Assembly: GCF_002934455.1 (NCBI RefSeq) | Contig: NZ_PTIR01000001.1 | Span: 558,001 to 622,000 of the forward strand | Reading direction: 5' to 3' | DNA: 64,000 nt | DNA from: Trinickia symbiotica | Lineage (GTDB): Bacteria > Pseudomonadota > Gammaproteobacteria > Burkholderiales > Burkholderiaceae | In this document: positions 31,591-41,912 of the stretch, piece after piece | How the letters are laid out: every line of letters starts with the position of its first letter | How positions within the stretch are numbered: the first letter of the stretch is position 1 | Position numbers and translations under genes: made by a program | The notes under the pieces: generated by a model | Told to the model about the DNA's origin: nothing | What the model saw: the letters and a program-made list of their open reading frames with translations, nothing else | Databases searched by the model: none

Positions 31591-32715
31591 CTATTCGTTT
31601 CGCGTCGCCCCGCGCGGCTCGGCATCGAGCGGCTCGATGAGGGCGCCGACAGGCGGTTCCGCCGCAAAAGGCGCACCCGTCCCCTGTTGCTTGGCGATCC
31701 AGCTGCGGCGCTCCTCGCGCGGCGTGATGCCGAACCGCTCACGATAGGCATTGGAAAAGTGCGCCGCCGACGAAAACCCGCAGGCAAGGCTTACCTGCAC
31801 GACCGACTTGCTCGTGCGCCGCAACTGCATCTGCGCTTTCGTCAGGCGCAGGCCGAGGTAGTACTTCGACGGCATGGCGGCGAGATATTGACGGAAGAGC
31901 CGTTCGAGCTGCCGGCGCGAAACCCCGACGAGCTCGGCGATCTCGTCCGTCGTCAGCGGATCCTCGATGTTGGCCTCCATCAGCTTCAACGCGTCGTTCA
32001 GCCGCGGATGGCGCTCGCCGGGAGCCGTCACATACGGAATGCGCTGACGTTCCTCGCCGGCGCGCAGCGCCCCGAGGCCGAGCGCATCCGCGATCCGGTG
32101 GGCGAGCTCGGGACCGTGATCGCGGGCAATCATCGCGAGCATGAAGTCGGCGCTCGCCTGCCCGCCGACGCAGGTGGCGCGGTCGCGATCGATCTCGAAG
32201 ATTTGTTGCGTGACGATCGAGCGCTCGAACTCCTCGGCAAACTGCTGAAAGGTCTCCCAGTTCACGCTGACGCGGTATCCGGAGAGCTGGCCCGCCATCG
32301 CAAGCCACCAGACGCCGTGATGAATGCCAGTGACGAACGGCGTGCGCTGACCGACGCGCGAGAGCGCCGCGAGAAAAAGCCGGTAATCGGCGAACTGCTG
32401 AAAGCGCTCGGTCACGACGATGAGCCAGTCGCAGGCGACGCCATCGCCAAACGCGCCGTGGGCCGGCAGCAGCGCGCCGCCGGAGAGCGGCACCGGGCGT
32501 CCGTCCCACGAATAGACTCGCGCCTGATAGAGCAGGCGGCCGTCGATTTCGTTCGCGAGCGTCAATGGGTCGACAATCGATCCGATGCCTGACATCGAGA
32601 CCGGCGGCAACGCGACGATCGCGACTTCGGTGGCACGGACCGCGGCCGACGAGCGGTCGAACGTCCGCGTGGAGGAAGGGGCCGCGGGAAGCACGGCGGC
32701 CTCGCGCGCGCGCAT
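31591..32715 (-). CDS. argR: AraC-family regulator with DJ-1/PfpI-like domain (ArgR type)
   Basis: Regulator of the GATase1-AraC group, 374 residues from MRAREAAVLPAAPSS. The N-terminal DJ-1/PfpI-like domain (about 40-215) includes GGALLPAHGAFGDG and FVTGIHHGVWWLA. The C-terminal AraC/XylS double helix-turn-helix (about 250-345) includes LTTDEIAELVGVSRRQLERLFRQYL and VVQVSLACGFSSAAHFSNAYRERFG. In Pseudomonas aeruginosa the ArgR of this type activates arginine uptake and the aru/ast operon. Here it sits exactly between the basic amino-acid transporter and the ast genes. A longer upstream frame exists but overlaps the ATPase gene. Confidence 0.9.
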   Translation of the reverse strand: MRAREAAVLPAAPSSTRTFDRSSAAVRATEVAIVALPPVSMSGIGSIVDPLTLANEIDGRLLYQARVYSWDGRPVPLSGGALLPAHGAFGDGVACDWLIVVTERFQQFADYRLFLAALSRVGQRTPFVTGIHHGVWWLAMAGQLSGYRVSVNWETFQQFAEEFERSIVTQQIFEIDRDRATCVGGQASADFMLAMIARDHGPELAHRIADALGLGALRAGEERQRIPYVTAPGERHPRLNDALKLMEANIEDPLTTDEIAELVGVSRRQLERLFRQYLAAMPSKYYLGLRLTKAQMQLRRTSKSVVQVSLACGFSSAAHFSNAYRERFGITPREERRSWIAKQQGTGAPFAAEPPVGALIEPLDAEPRGATRNE

Positions 32716-32720
32716 TCGCC

Positions 32721-33515
<795 letters not shown>

Positions 33516-33536
33516 GATGCTCTCCCTGGAGCCTGA

Positions 33537-34250
33537 TCAGTGACGGCCGACGGCCAAATACGCGAGCCAGCGCCGCTCGGCGCGCCTGAACGCCGCGACG
33601 AGTGCGAACGATACCGCAAGATAGATCAGCGCGGCGATGCCGAACGCCTGGAACGACATGTACGTCGCCGAGTTGGCGTCGCGCGCGACCTTCAGGATGT
33701 CGGGCACCGTGGCGGTGAATGCCACCGTCGTCGCATGCAGCATCAGAATGACCTCGTTACTGTACAACGGCAGCGCGCGTCGCAGCGCCGAAGGCAGGAT
33801 GACCCGACGGTACATCGTCATGTGGCTCATGCCGTAGGCGCGCGCGGCCTCCACCTCGCCATGCGTGATCGAGCGGATCGCGCCGGCGAAGATCTCCGTC
33901 GTGTAAGCACCCGTGTTGAGCCCGAACGCCAGAATCGCGCAGTTCAGGCCGCTTCGAAAAAACTCGCCCGCTACCGGGTGCGCGCGCACGATCGCGAGGC
34001 TGTAGACGCCGCTATAGATCAGCAACAACTGTACATAGAGCGGTGTGCCGCGAAAAACGTAGGTATAGCAGCGCACGGGGAGCGAAAGCCAGCGGCTCTT
34101 CGAGACGCGGGCGACCGCGAGCGGCACCGCCATGACGAAGCCGATCGCGAGCGAGGCAACGAGCAGCCACAGCGTCATCGCGAGGCCGGAAACGCTCTGG
34201 CCGTCCCAATAGAGAAAGGCACGGCCGAATTGGGAAAGAATCTCGATCAT
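33537..34250 (-). CDS. hisM: Basic amino-acid ABC importer permease (HisM family)
   Basis: Inner-membrane permease, 237 residues, about five membrane helices. The PAAT signature region is present (AYTTEIFAGAIRSITHGEVEAARAYGMS). The start overlaps the HisQ stop by 4 bp. It pairs with HisQ to form the translocation pore for arginine/ornithine-type substrates. Confidence 0.93.
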   Translation of the reverse strand: MIEILSQFGRAFLYWDGQSVSGLAMTLWLLVASLAIGFVMAVPLAVARVSKSRWLSLPVRCYTYVFRGTPLYVQLLLIYSGVYSLAIVRAHPVAGEFFRSGLNCAILAFGLNTGAYTTEIFAGAIRSITHGEVEAARAYGMSHMTMYRRVILPSALRRALPLYSNEVILMLHATTVAFTATVPDILKVARDANSATYMSFQAFGIAALIYLAVSFALVAAFRRAERRWLAYLAVGRH

Positions 34251-34936
34251 AGATCCGCCTGCCTGACACCAATCGAATAGCGTTTATCGAGCCACGCGAG
34301 CGCGACGTTCGAAACCGTCGTGATCGCCAGATAGATGAGCGCCGCCACGAGGAGGAAGAAGAACGTGTTGAACGTGCTCTTGCCCGCATCCTGCGCGGCC
34401 TTCACCACGTCGGCGAGGCCGATGATCGAAACGAGCGCCGTGGCCTTGACGAGCACTTGCCAGTTGTTGCCGATGCCGGGCAGCGCAAAGCGCATCATCT
34501 GCGGAAACAGGATCCGCGCGAAGACGCGCGCCCCGTTCATGCCGTATGCCATGCCCGCCTCCAGCTGGCCACGCGGCACGGCCAGGAATGCGCCGCGAAA
34601 CGTCTCCGTGAAATAGGCCCCGTAGATGAAGCCGAGCGTCAACACACCGGCCGCGAACGGGTCGATGTCGATCTGCGCCATCCCGAGCGCGTCGGTCAGT
34701 TGGTTGACGCCGATCTGGATGCTGTAGAAAAGCAGCAGCATCAGCACGAGGTCAGGCACCGAACGGATCAATGTCGTATAGGCCGTTGCAACAGCCGTCA
34801 TGGCCCGGCTACGAGAAAGCTTAGCTAGCGCGCCGGCCAGTCCGAGCAGGACGGCAACGCCGAGCGACAGCAGCGAAAGCTCGACCGTTCGCAGCGCGCC
34901 CGCCAGGAGGATTGGGCCGAAACCGTAAAGGAACAC
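34247..34936 (-). CDS. hisQ: Basic amino-acid ABC importer permease (HisQ family)
   Basis: Inner-membrane permease, 229 residues, starting at GTG (VFLYGFGPILLAGALRTVELS) with a GGAG ribosome-binding site 7 bp before. The conserved loop AYFTETFRGAFLAVPRGQLEAGMAYGMNG contacts the ATPase. It is the first gene of the transporter block. No binding-protein gene (HisJ/ArgT/AotJ) precedes it in the next 380 bp or elsewhere in the window, so the periplasmic component must be encoded elsewhere. Confidence 0.93.
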   Translation of the reverse strand: MFLYGFGPILLAGALRTVELSLLSLGVAVLLGLAGALAKLSRSRAMTAVATAYTTLIRSVPDLVLMLLLFYSIQIGVNQLTDALGMAQIDIDPFAAGVLTLGFIYGAYFTETFRGAFLAVPRGQLEAGMAYGMNGARVFARILFPQMMRFALPGIGNNWQVLVKATALVSIIGLADVVKAAQDAGKSTFNTFFFLLVAALIYLAITTVSNVALAWLDKRYSIGVRQADL

Positions 34937-35316
34937 ACGCGTCTCCGTTTCTTGACTCGTTCGTCATTCGGGGCCGATCGTCGCAATCGCAAAAACTTTG
35001 TTCAAATGGGGGCGTCGCAGTCTGTTGCGCTGCAATATCCGATTGCCGGAAGCTCGATGCCGCGGCAAGCCGGGTTTCCTGATGCATCGTCGCCGCGCGC
35101 CAGCCGATCGGCCAGGTGCCATTGCACAAATTTCGCGTCGCTTTTTCGATATTCGGCGGCCGACGCTCGCGTGGCGACCTGTTGGTATCGTCGGACAAGA
35201 ACACGACGTGGTTCTCGCTTGGAGCAGAAAAGCGAAAAACCGGCCGTCACCTTGCAATGATCGGCCGGCCGGCAATTCTTTATGGTGCGCGACGCCATGC
35301 GCGGCGCGCCAAAGCG
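34937..35316. other. Intergenic region upstream of hisQ
   Basis: About 380 bp between hpnL and hisQ. I see no ORF with domain or signal-peptide character on either strand, and no remnant of a binding-protein gene. It probably holds the promoter of the transporter operon. Confidence 0.5.
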
Positions 35317-36396
35317 CTATCGCACGAGGTCCTGATCGCGCGCTTTGTCCGGCTCATGCTCGCGCATGGCATCCCCATGCGCCGATGCTTCGGTCGTTGA
35401 ATTGGCCACGGCCGGTGCGCGCCGAAGATGCATCTGGCGGCGAGCCCGCCCAAGCTCGGCGAGCTGCCATGATCCGAGCGCGATGGAGCCGAAAATGACC
35501 TCGCGCATCCGCTTGACGAGCGCGAGCGAAAGCGCGACTTCATGATCGACACCGAACATCTGCGCAAGCAGCACGACGGCCGCTTCCTGCACGCCAAGGC
35601 CCGCCGGCACCATGAACGCAGCATGACGGACCGCCTGCGTGAGCGCTTCGATGGCGACCGCGCCGCTCACCGACACGGGATGCCCGAGCATGGCGAGCGC
35701 CCAATATGTCTCGAGCGCGCCGAGCAGATACCCCGCGAACTGCCAGAGGAAAGCGCGCAGCAATGTGCCGGGGCGGGACATCAGCGCGTCGATCTCGCCA
35801 TCGAGCCGCTTGCCGTCGATGCCCTGCAGCAATTGATGCTCGTTGCCGAACGCGCGCGCCGCGAAACGCTCGATCGCATGGAAGACGCCGCCGCGCCGCA
35901 AAAGGGCGACCGCGAGCACAGGCAACGGCAGCGACAAGCCGAGCGCCAGCGCGATTGTCTTGACGCCGCCGCCGTCGGTCGTAGCGAGAATCAGCACGAG
36001 CCCGAGCGCGGAGAACGCATATTGGACGGCGATCGTGATGAGCACCTCCACGATCACCGATGCGCTGACAACGCTTGCATCGTGCACGCGCCAGCGCGCG
36101 AGGCGAATGCCGACGATTTCGCCGCCGACGCCGACAGAGGGCAAGAGGCGGCTCACCGCCTCACGCACCGATGCGATCCACCAGAGGAAGGCGAGCGGCG
36201 CACGCCGGCCCAGCAATCCGTACCATGCGACCGCATCGAGCAGCAGCGGCAGCGCATGGAACGGTACGAGCCAGAGCAACGCGAAACCGGCTTCCCCGAT
36301 CACATGAACGACGTCGCCCACGCCCTCGTGCACGACGAGCGCCAGCAGAATCGCCACGCCGATCGGCCATCCCGCCCACTTCAGCCATTTCGTCAT
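35317..36396 (-). CDS. hpnL: Hopanoid-associated membrane protein HpnL (LPG-synthase TM-like)
   Basis: Integral membrane protein of 359 residues with about eight hydrophobic segments. It belongs to the lysylphosphatidylglycerol-synthase transmembrane superfamily (YbhN/HpnL), for example LPSVGVGGEIVGIRLARW and QAVRHAAFMVPAGLGVQEAAVVLLAQ. It lacks the soluble aminoacyl-transferase domain of MprF. HpnL proteins co-occur with hopanoid genes and are thought to help localise or transport hopanoids. The start overlaps the hpnK stop by 4 bp. The C-terminal 45 residues are charged and low-complexity. Confidence 0.88.
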   Translation of the reverse strand: MTKWLKWAGWPIGVAILLALVVHEGVGDVVHVIGEAGFALLWLVPFHALPLLLDAVAWYGLLGRRAPLAFLWWIASVREAVSRLLPSVGVGGEIVGIRLARWRVHDASVVSASVIVEVLITIAVQYAFSALGLVLILATTDGGGVKTIALALGLSLPLPVLAVALLRRGGVFHAIERFAARAFGNEHQLLQGIDGKRLDGEIDALMSRPGTLLRAFLWQFAGYLLGALETYWALAMLGHPVSVSGAVAIEALTQAVRHAAFMVPAGLGVQEAAVVLLAQMFGVDHEVALSLALVKRMREVIFGSIALGSWQLAELGRARRQMHLRRAPAVANSTTEASAHGDAMREHEPDKARDQDLVR

Positions 36397-37283
36397 AACC
36401 GGCCGCCCCCTCGCTCGACCCCGCGGGGAAAACGAGCATCGCCCGTGCCGCAGACGTCCATGAAACCGCCGCGCGCGATGCCCGCGATCGCCGCAGCCAC
36501 ACGGGGCGAGACGAGTGCGGCGAGCTCATCGGCATGACGGTAGTCGCGCATCGATGGGGTGAGCGGCGCCTCCCCTGCTTCGGCCGGGTGACAGTAGATC
36601 TCGCCGACGCCGGCCGGCAAGCGAGCCAGCGCGTCGAGCATCGCAGCCTCGTCCATGCCGCCCGTGCGGGCGATACCGACGACGTAATCGTTATGGGCCA
36701 TGCCGGCCCGCGCCAGGCGCGAGCGCATGAGCGCGATCCAAGGCGTGAGCCACCAGGGCGCGTGCGCTTCGAACGGCAGGCGAATAGCGCGCAGGCCATA
36801 TTCGCGGCCAATCGAGAGCACCAGCGAGAGTACCGTCGGATGCACATGGAAGTGCTTGTGCGCATTGACGTGATCGAGCGGCAAGCCCGTCGCCGCAAAT
36901 GCTTCGAACTGGGCGCGGATTTCACGCGCGAGCTGTGCGCGTACCGTCGGAAGAAAGAAGAAGCGAAAGCCGTCGCGCACCATCGCATCGCCGAAGCGGC
37001 CATCCGCGCCGACGAGCGCCGGGATCTCGTCAGCCGGCAGCGTCGCGCGGCCGTCCGCGAGCACGAGATGAAGACCGACGCGCAAACCCGGCAGCCAGCG
37101 CGCCCGCGCGACAGCGTCGCGCGCGGCCGGCGCGCTGACCATGAGACTCGCGGATGTCAGCACGCCGTCGCGATACGCGCGCTCGACGGCCGCGTTCACG
37201 CGCTCATCGAGCCCGAAATCGTCGGCCGTGAAGATGAGCGCGCGCGCCGCCGGTGGGGTCAATTGATCATGCCTCGTGCGCAC
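36393..37283 (-). CDS. hpnK: Hopanoid N-acetylglucosamine deacetylase HpnK (YdjC family)
   Basis: 296-residue YdjC/ChbG-type carbohydrate deacetylase. The metal-binding segment FTADDFGLDERVN near residue 18 and the HxH pair in DHVNAHKHFHVHPTV are intact. In Burkholderia cenocepacia HpnK removes the acetyl group from N-acetylglucosaminyl bacteriohopanetetrol after HpnI has attached the sugar; that is established knowledge. The gene overlaps hpnJ by 17 bp and hpnL by 4 bp. Confidence 0.92.
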   Translation of the reverse strand: MRTRHDQLTPPAARALIFTADDFGLDERVNAAVERAYRDGVLTSASLMVSAPAARDAVARARWLPGLRVGLHLVLADGRATLPADEIPALVGADGRFGDAMVRDGFRFFFLPTVRAQLAREIRAQFEAFAATGLPLDHVNAHKHFHVHPTVLSLVLSIGREYGLRAIRLPFEAHAPWWLTPWIALMRSRLARAGMAHNDYVVGIARTGGMDEAAMLDALARLPAGVGEIYCHPAEAGEAPLTPSMRDYRHADELAALVSPRVAAAIAGIARGGFMDVCGTGDARFPRGVERGGGRL

Positions 37284-38688
37284 GCAGGAAACGGAAGAAC
37301 TCGACGCCTTCGCGCAGGCGCCGCTTCATCATCTCCCAGCTCGTCAGCATTTCGCGCACGATTTCCCAGATCTTCGAGGGACGGAAATAAAACTCTTTGT
37401 AGAACTTCTCGAGATGGTGATAGATCTGCTCGCGCGACAAATGGTCGTAACCGATCGCCGCGAGCTGCACCCCTTCCTTGCTGACGAGGTTGATCGTCTT
37501 GTTCTCCTCGAGCCAGCCGTTCTCGACCGCCTGGTTATAGAGAAAGGTGCCCGGATACGGCGCGGCGAGCGAGACCTGAATCGTGTGCGGGTTGATTTCC
37601 TTCGCGTACTCGATCGTCTTTCTGATCGTCTCTTCGGTCTCGCCGGGCAGGCCGAGAATGAAGGTGCCGTGGATCTTGATGCCGAGCTTCTTGCAGTCGG
37701 CGTTGAAGCGCCGCGCGAAATCGGTGCGCAGGCCCTTCTTGATGTTGACGAGGATCTGGTCGTCGCCGGACTCGTAGCCGACGAGCAACAGACGCAGGCC
37801 GTTCTCCTTCATGACCTTGAGCGTCGAATACGGCACGTTCGCCTTCGCGTTGCACGACCAGGTCACGCCGAGCTTGCCGAGCCCGCGCGCGATCGCTTCG
37901 GCGCGCGGCGCATCGTCGGTGAACGTGTCGTCGTCGAACATGATCTCCTTGACTTCGGGCATGTTCTCCTTGATCCACTTCACTTCGGCGAGGACATTCT
38001 CGACCGAGCGCACGCGGTAGCGGTGGCCGCCCACGGTCTGCGGCCAGAGGCAGAACGTGCAGCGCGACTTGCAGCCGCGGCCCGTGTAGATCGACACGTA
38101 CGGATAATTGAGGTAGCCGATGAAGTAGTTGTCGATCTTCAGGTCGCGCTTGTAGACGGGCGCGACGAACGGCAGCTCGTCCATGTTCTCGATCATCGGA
38201 CGCGCGCCGTTGTGCTCGATCGAGCCATCCTTCGCGCGGTAGCTCAAGCCGAGGATCTGCGAGAAAGGCTTGCCGTCCGCGACATCCTTGCAGGTGTAGT
38301 CGAACTCTTCGCGGCAGACGAAATCGATCGCCTCGGTGGCCGTGAGCGAGTTGTGCGGATCGACGGCGACCTTCGCGCCCACCATGCCGATCAGCACCGA
38401 AGGCTTCCTCTTCTTGAGGTGCTCGGCGAAGAGCGCGTCGCTCGGAAACGACGGCGTGCTCGTGTGGATGATGACGAGGTCGTACTGCGTCGCGATGTCG
38501 AGCGTCGCTTCGACCGAAACGCCGTCGGCCGGCGCGTCGAGCACGCGGCTATCCGGCACGAGCGCCGCCGGCTGCGCGAGCCACGTCGGATACCAGAACG
38601 AACGGATTTCGCGCTTGGCTTGATAGCGCGAGCCGGCTCCGCCATCGAAGCCGTCGAACGAGGGGGCCTGCAAGAACAGGGTTTTCAT
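37267..38688 (-). CDS. hpnJ: Hopanoid cyclitol-ether radical SAM enzyme HpnJ
   Basis: B12-binding-type radical SAM enzyme of 473 residues, starting at MKTLFLQAPSFDGFDGGAGSRY; a Met 36 bp upstream is less likely. The cluster-binding cysteines are C206, C210 and C213 in GRGCKSRCTFCLWPQ. The N-terminal part resembles a cobalamin-binding domain (VIIHTSTPSFPSD), and the family C-terminal block is present (ISLAAPYPGTFLYN-like QVSLAAPYPGTF). HpnJ converts bacteriohopanetetrol glucosamine into the cyclitol ether by ring contraction, following HpnI and HpnK. Confidence 0.93.
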   Translation of the reverse strand: MKTLFLQAPSFDGFDGGAGSRYQAKREIRSFWYPTWLAQPAALVPDSRVLDAPADGVSVEATLDIATQYDLVIIHTSTPSFPSDALFAEHLKKRKPSVLIGMVGAKVAVDPHNSLTATEAIDFVCREEFDYTCKDVADGKPFSQILGLSYRAKDGSIEHNGARPMIENMDELPFVAPVYKRDLKIDNYFIGYLNYPYVSIYTGRGCKSRCTFCLWPQTVGGHRYRVRSVENVLAEVKWIKENMPEVKEIMFDDDTFTDDAPRAEAIARGLGKLGVTWSCNAKANVPYSTLKVMKENGLRLLLVGYESGDDQILVNIKKGLRTDFARRFNADCKKLGIKIHGTFILGLPGETEETIRKTIEYAKEINPHTIQVSLAAPYPGTFLYNQAVENGWLEENKTINLVSKEGVQLAAIGYDHLSREQIYHHLEKFYKEFYFRPSKIWEIVREMLTSWEMMKRRLREGVEFFRFLRAHEA

Positions 38689-38781
38689 GAATGCTCCGGC
38701 AACCTGTATGGATGCTGATGTCAAATGGGGAGAGCGCGTGAAGCGGTGCGCTCCCGACGATGTGCTTCCAAACCGATTCGT

Positions 38782-39999
38782 TCAGGGGCCATCGGACCCC
38801 TCCGCCACGCGCGCGACGACCGGCATGCGCGCGCCGCGCCAGGTCACGTGCGAGCCGAACACCGCGATGAGCCATTGCACCGCGAGCAAAGCGTCGCGCA
38901 ACGGCACGAGCGGCAAGTCCAGGCAGAACTCACGCGCATTGCGTGAACCGCGCGCATGCAAGCCGAGTCGCGCCAGCGTGCCGACGGCCGCCGAGCCGAC
39001 GAGCGCGGCGTCGTGCACGAATGCGCCGCCGTGACCGAGCGCGAGCAGCGCCGCCGTCACGAGCCACGGCGACGTGAACGTGATGAAGAGGAATGCGAAG
39101 CCGAGCGGATTGATCGAACGGATCGTGCGCAGCCAGCGCGTCTCGCGCGTCCAGAGCGACGAGAACTCCGACTCGATCACGTCCGTATCGACGACGACCT
39201 CGGAGAGCACCGTCGTCAAGCCGAGCTTGCGCGTGTGTTCGGCGAGCCAATAATCGTCGGCGAGACAGTCCTTGAGCGCATGGAAGCCGCCGATCTCGGC
39301 AAGCGTCGAGGCGCGCAGCGCGAGCGTCGCGCCAAAGCCGAACTGACGGGAGCCGGCCGCATGAGCGATGCGCACCGACGGCGCGAACCACTCGTTGATG
39401 AAGAGCGCGCCGACGCGCGTCCAGAAGCCGCCGACGCTGCGCGCCTTGTAAAGGCACGTGACGATCCCGACCCGCGGATCGGCCAGCGGCGCCGTGACCG
39501 ATTCGAGATAGTCGGGCTCGACCGCGATATCGCTGTCGGCAAGCACGATGAGCGGGTGCTTCGCGTGCGCGGCGAGATTGATCAGGTTGCTGACCTTCAG
39601 GTTGTGCCCGTGCACGAGCGGATCGACGACGAGTTCGATCTCGCGCTGCGGATAAGCCGCCTGGAGCCGCCGCACGACGGCAATGGCCGGATCCTTCGGC
39701 GAGGAGACGCCGAGTAGCAGTTGATAGCAAGGATGCGTCTGCTCGCAGAACGTCGCGAGATTTTCGAAGAGCCGCGGCTCGGTGCCGCAAAGCGGCTTCA
39801 GCACGCTGACCGCTTCGCCCCACGGCCATACCGGCCGCGGGGCGCCCTGCGCGCCGTGCGTGTCGCGGCGCCGCCTCGCGCTCGGCGCGAACGGCATGGC
39901 GACCGCCGCCACCAGCGCATAGGCCGCCGCGATGCAGCAAAGCGCGACGAGCAGCCAATCCGAAATCAGCGATGTCGTCATTGTCGTCACGATCGTCAC
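38782..39999 (-). CDS. hpnI: Hopanoid glycosyltransferase HpnI
   Basis: Family-2-type glycosyltransferase (ceramide-glucosyltransferase-like), 405 residues. It has an N-terminal membrane helix (about 8-35), catalytic-domain elements (VSVLKPLCGTEPRLFENLATF, HPLIVLADSDIAVEPDYLESV, DCLADDYWLAEHTRK) and C-terminal membrane helices. It attaches N-acetylglucosamine to bacteriohopanetetrol, the first step of the pathway continued by HpnK and HpnJ. First gene of the hpnI-J-K-L run. The start could also be MTTSLISDWLL 18 bp later. Confidence 0.92.
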   Translation of the reverse strand: MTIVTTMTTSLISDWLLVALCCIAAAYALVAAVAMPFAPSARRRRDTHGAQGAPRPVWPWGEAVSVLKPLCGTEPRLFENLATFCEQTHPCYQLLLGVSSPKDPAIAVVRRLQAAYPQREIELVVDPLVHGHNLKVSNLINLAAHAKHPLIVLADSDIAVEPDYLESVTAPLADPRVGIVTCLYKARSVGGFWTRVGALFINEWFAPSVRIAHAAGSRQFGFGATLALRASTLAEIGGFHALKDCLADDYWLAEHTRKLGLTTVLSEVVVDTDVIESEFSSLWTRETRWLRTIRSINPLGFAFLFITFTSPWLVTAALLALGHGGAFVHDAALVGSAAVGTLARLGLHARGSRNAREFCLDLPLVPLRDALLAVQWLIAVFGSHVTWRGARMPVVARVAEGSDGP

Positions 40000-40598
40000 C
40001 GTGCGGCGCCGCTCGAAGGCATCGAATCGGCCAGAAAGCCGAGCGCAGCCGTTCGGATCGCGGACGACCGGAATGAAAAGACACTAGCTGGCACGTTTCT
40101 TACTCCTTCGTTCATCCCCGAGCGGCCACCGGGCTGCCCGAGCCGCCGCCCGGCCCGGCGCGCGCGGATCGGTCAGTGGCGCTCGCCGCACGGGTCCGGT
40201 ACGGGCCTTTCGCGTTCGCTCGGACGGCGGAAACGGGAACGAAGGTATCCCGGCGGACTCCGGAAGTCCCCCGAATACCGCTCGAGAACCGCACCCGACG
40301 CACTGCCCGTGCGTTGTTATCGTCGATCGCGCGCGCCGCCCTTGCGATTGGCGCTATCGGCCGACTGTACGCAAACCGTAATCTGTTTTGCAAACGGGCA
40401 ATTGTATCAGCGAGCGTCGCAAAGCGCTTTGAAACGGGCTCCCGCAAGGGATCTCGTCGCCGGAAAGCAGCATTTGTGCAACAAGCGCGCCTGCCGCGGC
40501 GATTTTTCGCGCCAGGGGGCGGGATCGCACGATGACGCGACGCAACAACTCATGTATCGTAATTCCAAATCTGCATGACGCGCGAACCGAAGCCCATC
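40000..40598. other. Intergenic region between hpnI and the PdxY homologue
   Basis: About 600 bp between two divergently transcribed genes, so promoters for both are expected here. No ORF on either strand shows a recognisable domain. The part 40375-40400 is locally AT-richer. I see no RNA gene. Confidence 0.45.
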
Positions 40599-41450
40599 AT
40601 GAAAAACGTCCTCAGCATTCAGCCGCATGTCGTCTTCGGCCATGCAGGCAACAGTGCGGCGGTGTTTCCGATGCAGCGCCTCGGCGTGAACGTCTGGCCG
40701 CTCGAGACGATGCAGTTTTCGAATCATATGCAGTACGGCCACTGGGCGGGCAGCGCAATCGACGCGCCGCAAATGGCGGAGCTCGTCGAAGGCATCGGCA
40801 CGATCGGCATGCTGCGACGCTGCGACGCCGTTCTGTCCGGCTATCTCGGCTCGACTTCGCAAATCGATGCCGTCGTCGAGATCGTGCGCACGGTCAAAGC
40901 GACGAACCCCGCCGCCTGGCACTTCGCGACCCCTGTCATCGGCGCGGGCGCCGGCTCGAGCGTCGACGAGTATCTGCTCGAGAAGATCCCCGACATCGCC
41001 GACGGCCTCGCGCCCACGCACGATGCGTTGCAAAAGCTGGCCGGCCGCACGATCGAGACCGTCGACGAAGCCGTGGTGGCGTGCCGCGAGCTGATCCGGC
41101 GCGGGCCGCAGGTCGTCTGCGTCAAGCAGTTGCGCGACCGCAATAGCCCGGCCGACCGCATCAATCTGCTCGCGGTGACGCATGACGAAGCATGGCTGTG
41201 CCAGCATACGCGCTACCCCTTCGCGCGGCAGCCTGTCGGCGTGGCTGAGCTGACGAGCGCGATCTTCGTCGCGCGCCGGCTTCTCGGCGACACGGTGCGC
41301 ACGGCACTCGAACACACGGTGTCCGCCGTCCACGCTGTGCTGAAGGCGACCTTCGACGCCGGTCGCTACGAGCTCGAGCTCGTCGCCGCGCAGGACGATA
41401 TCGCCAAGCCGCGCGAGTGGCTCGGTGCCTGGCTCGCCGAAACGGCCTAG
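40599..41450 (+). CDS. Pyridoxal kinase-like protein (PdxY family) with altered catalytic motif
   Basis: 283-residue ribokinase-fold protein from [24 protein letters not shown], clearly PdxY-related ([44 protein letters not shown]). Key residues differ from active PdxY. The GVGD anion-hole and catalytic-base motif reads GVAE at 214-217, so the catalytic Asp is Glu and a Gly is Ala. The DPVMG-type segment reads TPVIG at 111-115, losing the Asp. The conserved Asn of the APN-x-x-ELE motif is Thr (APTHDAL). The reading frame is intact, so it has not decayed to a pseudogene. It may be a PLP-binding or regulatory paralogue with low or no kinase activity. Confidence 0.82.
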   Translation: MKNVLSIQPHVVFGHAGNSAAVFPMQRLGVNVWPLETMQFSNHMQYGHWAGSAIDAPQMAELVEGIGTIGMLRRCDAVLSGYLGSTSQIDAVVEIVRTVKATNPAAWHFATPVIGAGAGSSVDEYLLEKIPDIADGLAPTHDALQKLAGRTIETVDEAVVACRELIRRGPQVVCVKQLRDRNSPADRINLLAVTHDEAWLCQHTRYPFARQPVGVAELTSAIFVARRLLGDTVRTALEHTVSAVHAVLKATFDAGRYELELVAAQDDIAKPREWLGAWLAETA

Positions 41451-41912
41451 CGTCGCGCGGCTTTGCGCGCCGAACCGTTGCTAGACCGCTGAATCACCGC
41501 CACCGGCCGAAAGCCCCCTCGAGACGCCCTTAGCGTAATCCCTTATCTCGCCAAAATCCGGCATGGCGAGCGTGTTTGCCCTGATTGCCCGCGCCGGTCG
41601 CCTGTGCCGAAATGCGCATGCGGAGCGACGCGAACGGTCAAGACGCACGCATATTGGCTTCCTATATTCGCGTCGAATGGCTGCCGCCGGGCGTCAACCC
41701 GCGCCCGAACCGCCCCTTGGGCGCCTGCGGCATGTCGAGGAAAACCACGAACGCCAGGAGGTCCCGCCACACGAGCGCGTCATCGAATAACTAGAAACAC
41801 ATTAGAGCCGTGCGCCGGCTCAGGTCCACTCGGATCGGGGTTGGGAGTGTCTTTGCGAGAGCCGGCATGCACGCCGTAGCCGTTTTCCATGTTTGCCGAC
41901 AAAGGAAAGAAC
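41451..41912. other. Intergenic region before the LivK-type gene
   Basis: About 460 bp. A few short frames without recognisable features cross it. It should contain the promoter of the binding-protein gene. Nothing else can be supported. Confidence 0.4.

Noticed and set aside
34998..35498. 166-codon plus-strand frame overlapping the end of hpnL.
   Set aside because: Arg/Pro/Ala-rich, crosses into a confident gene on the other strand and has no domain.
41563..41790. 75-codon frame and overlapping alternatives upstream of the LivK-type gene.
   Set aside because: Three frames are equally open and none has a convincing start signal or conserved pattern.
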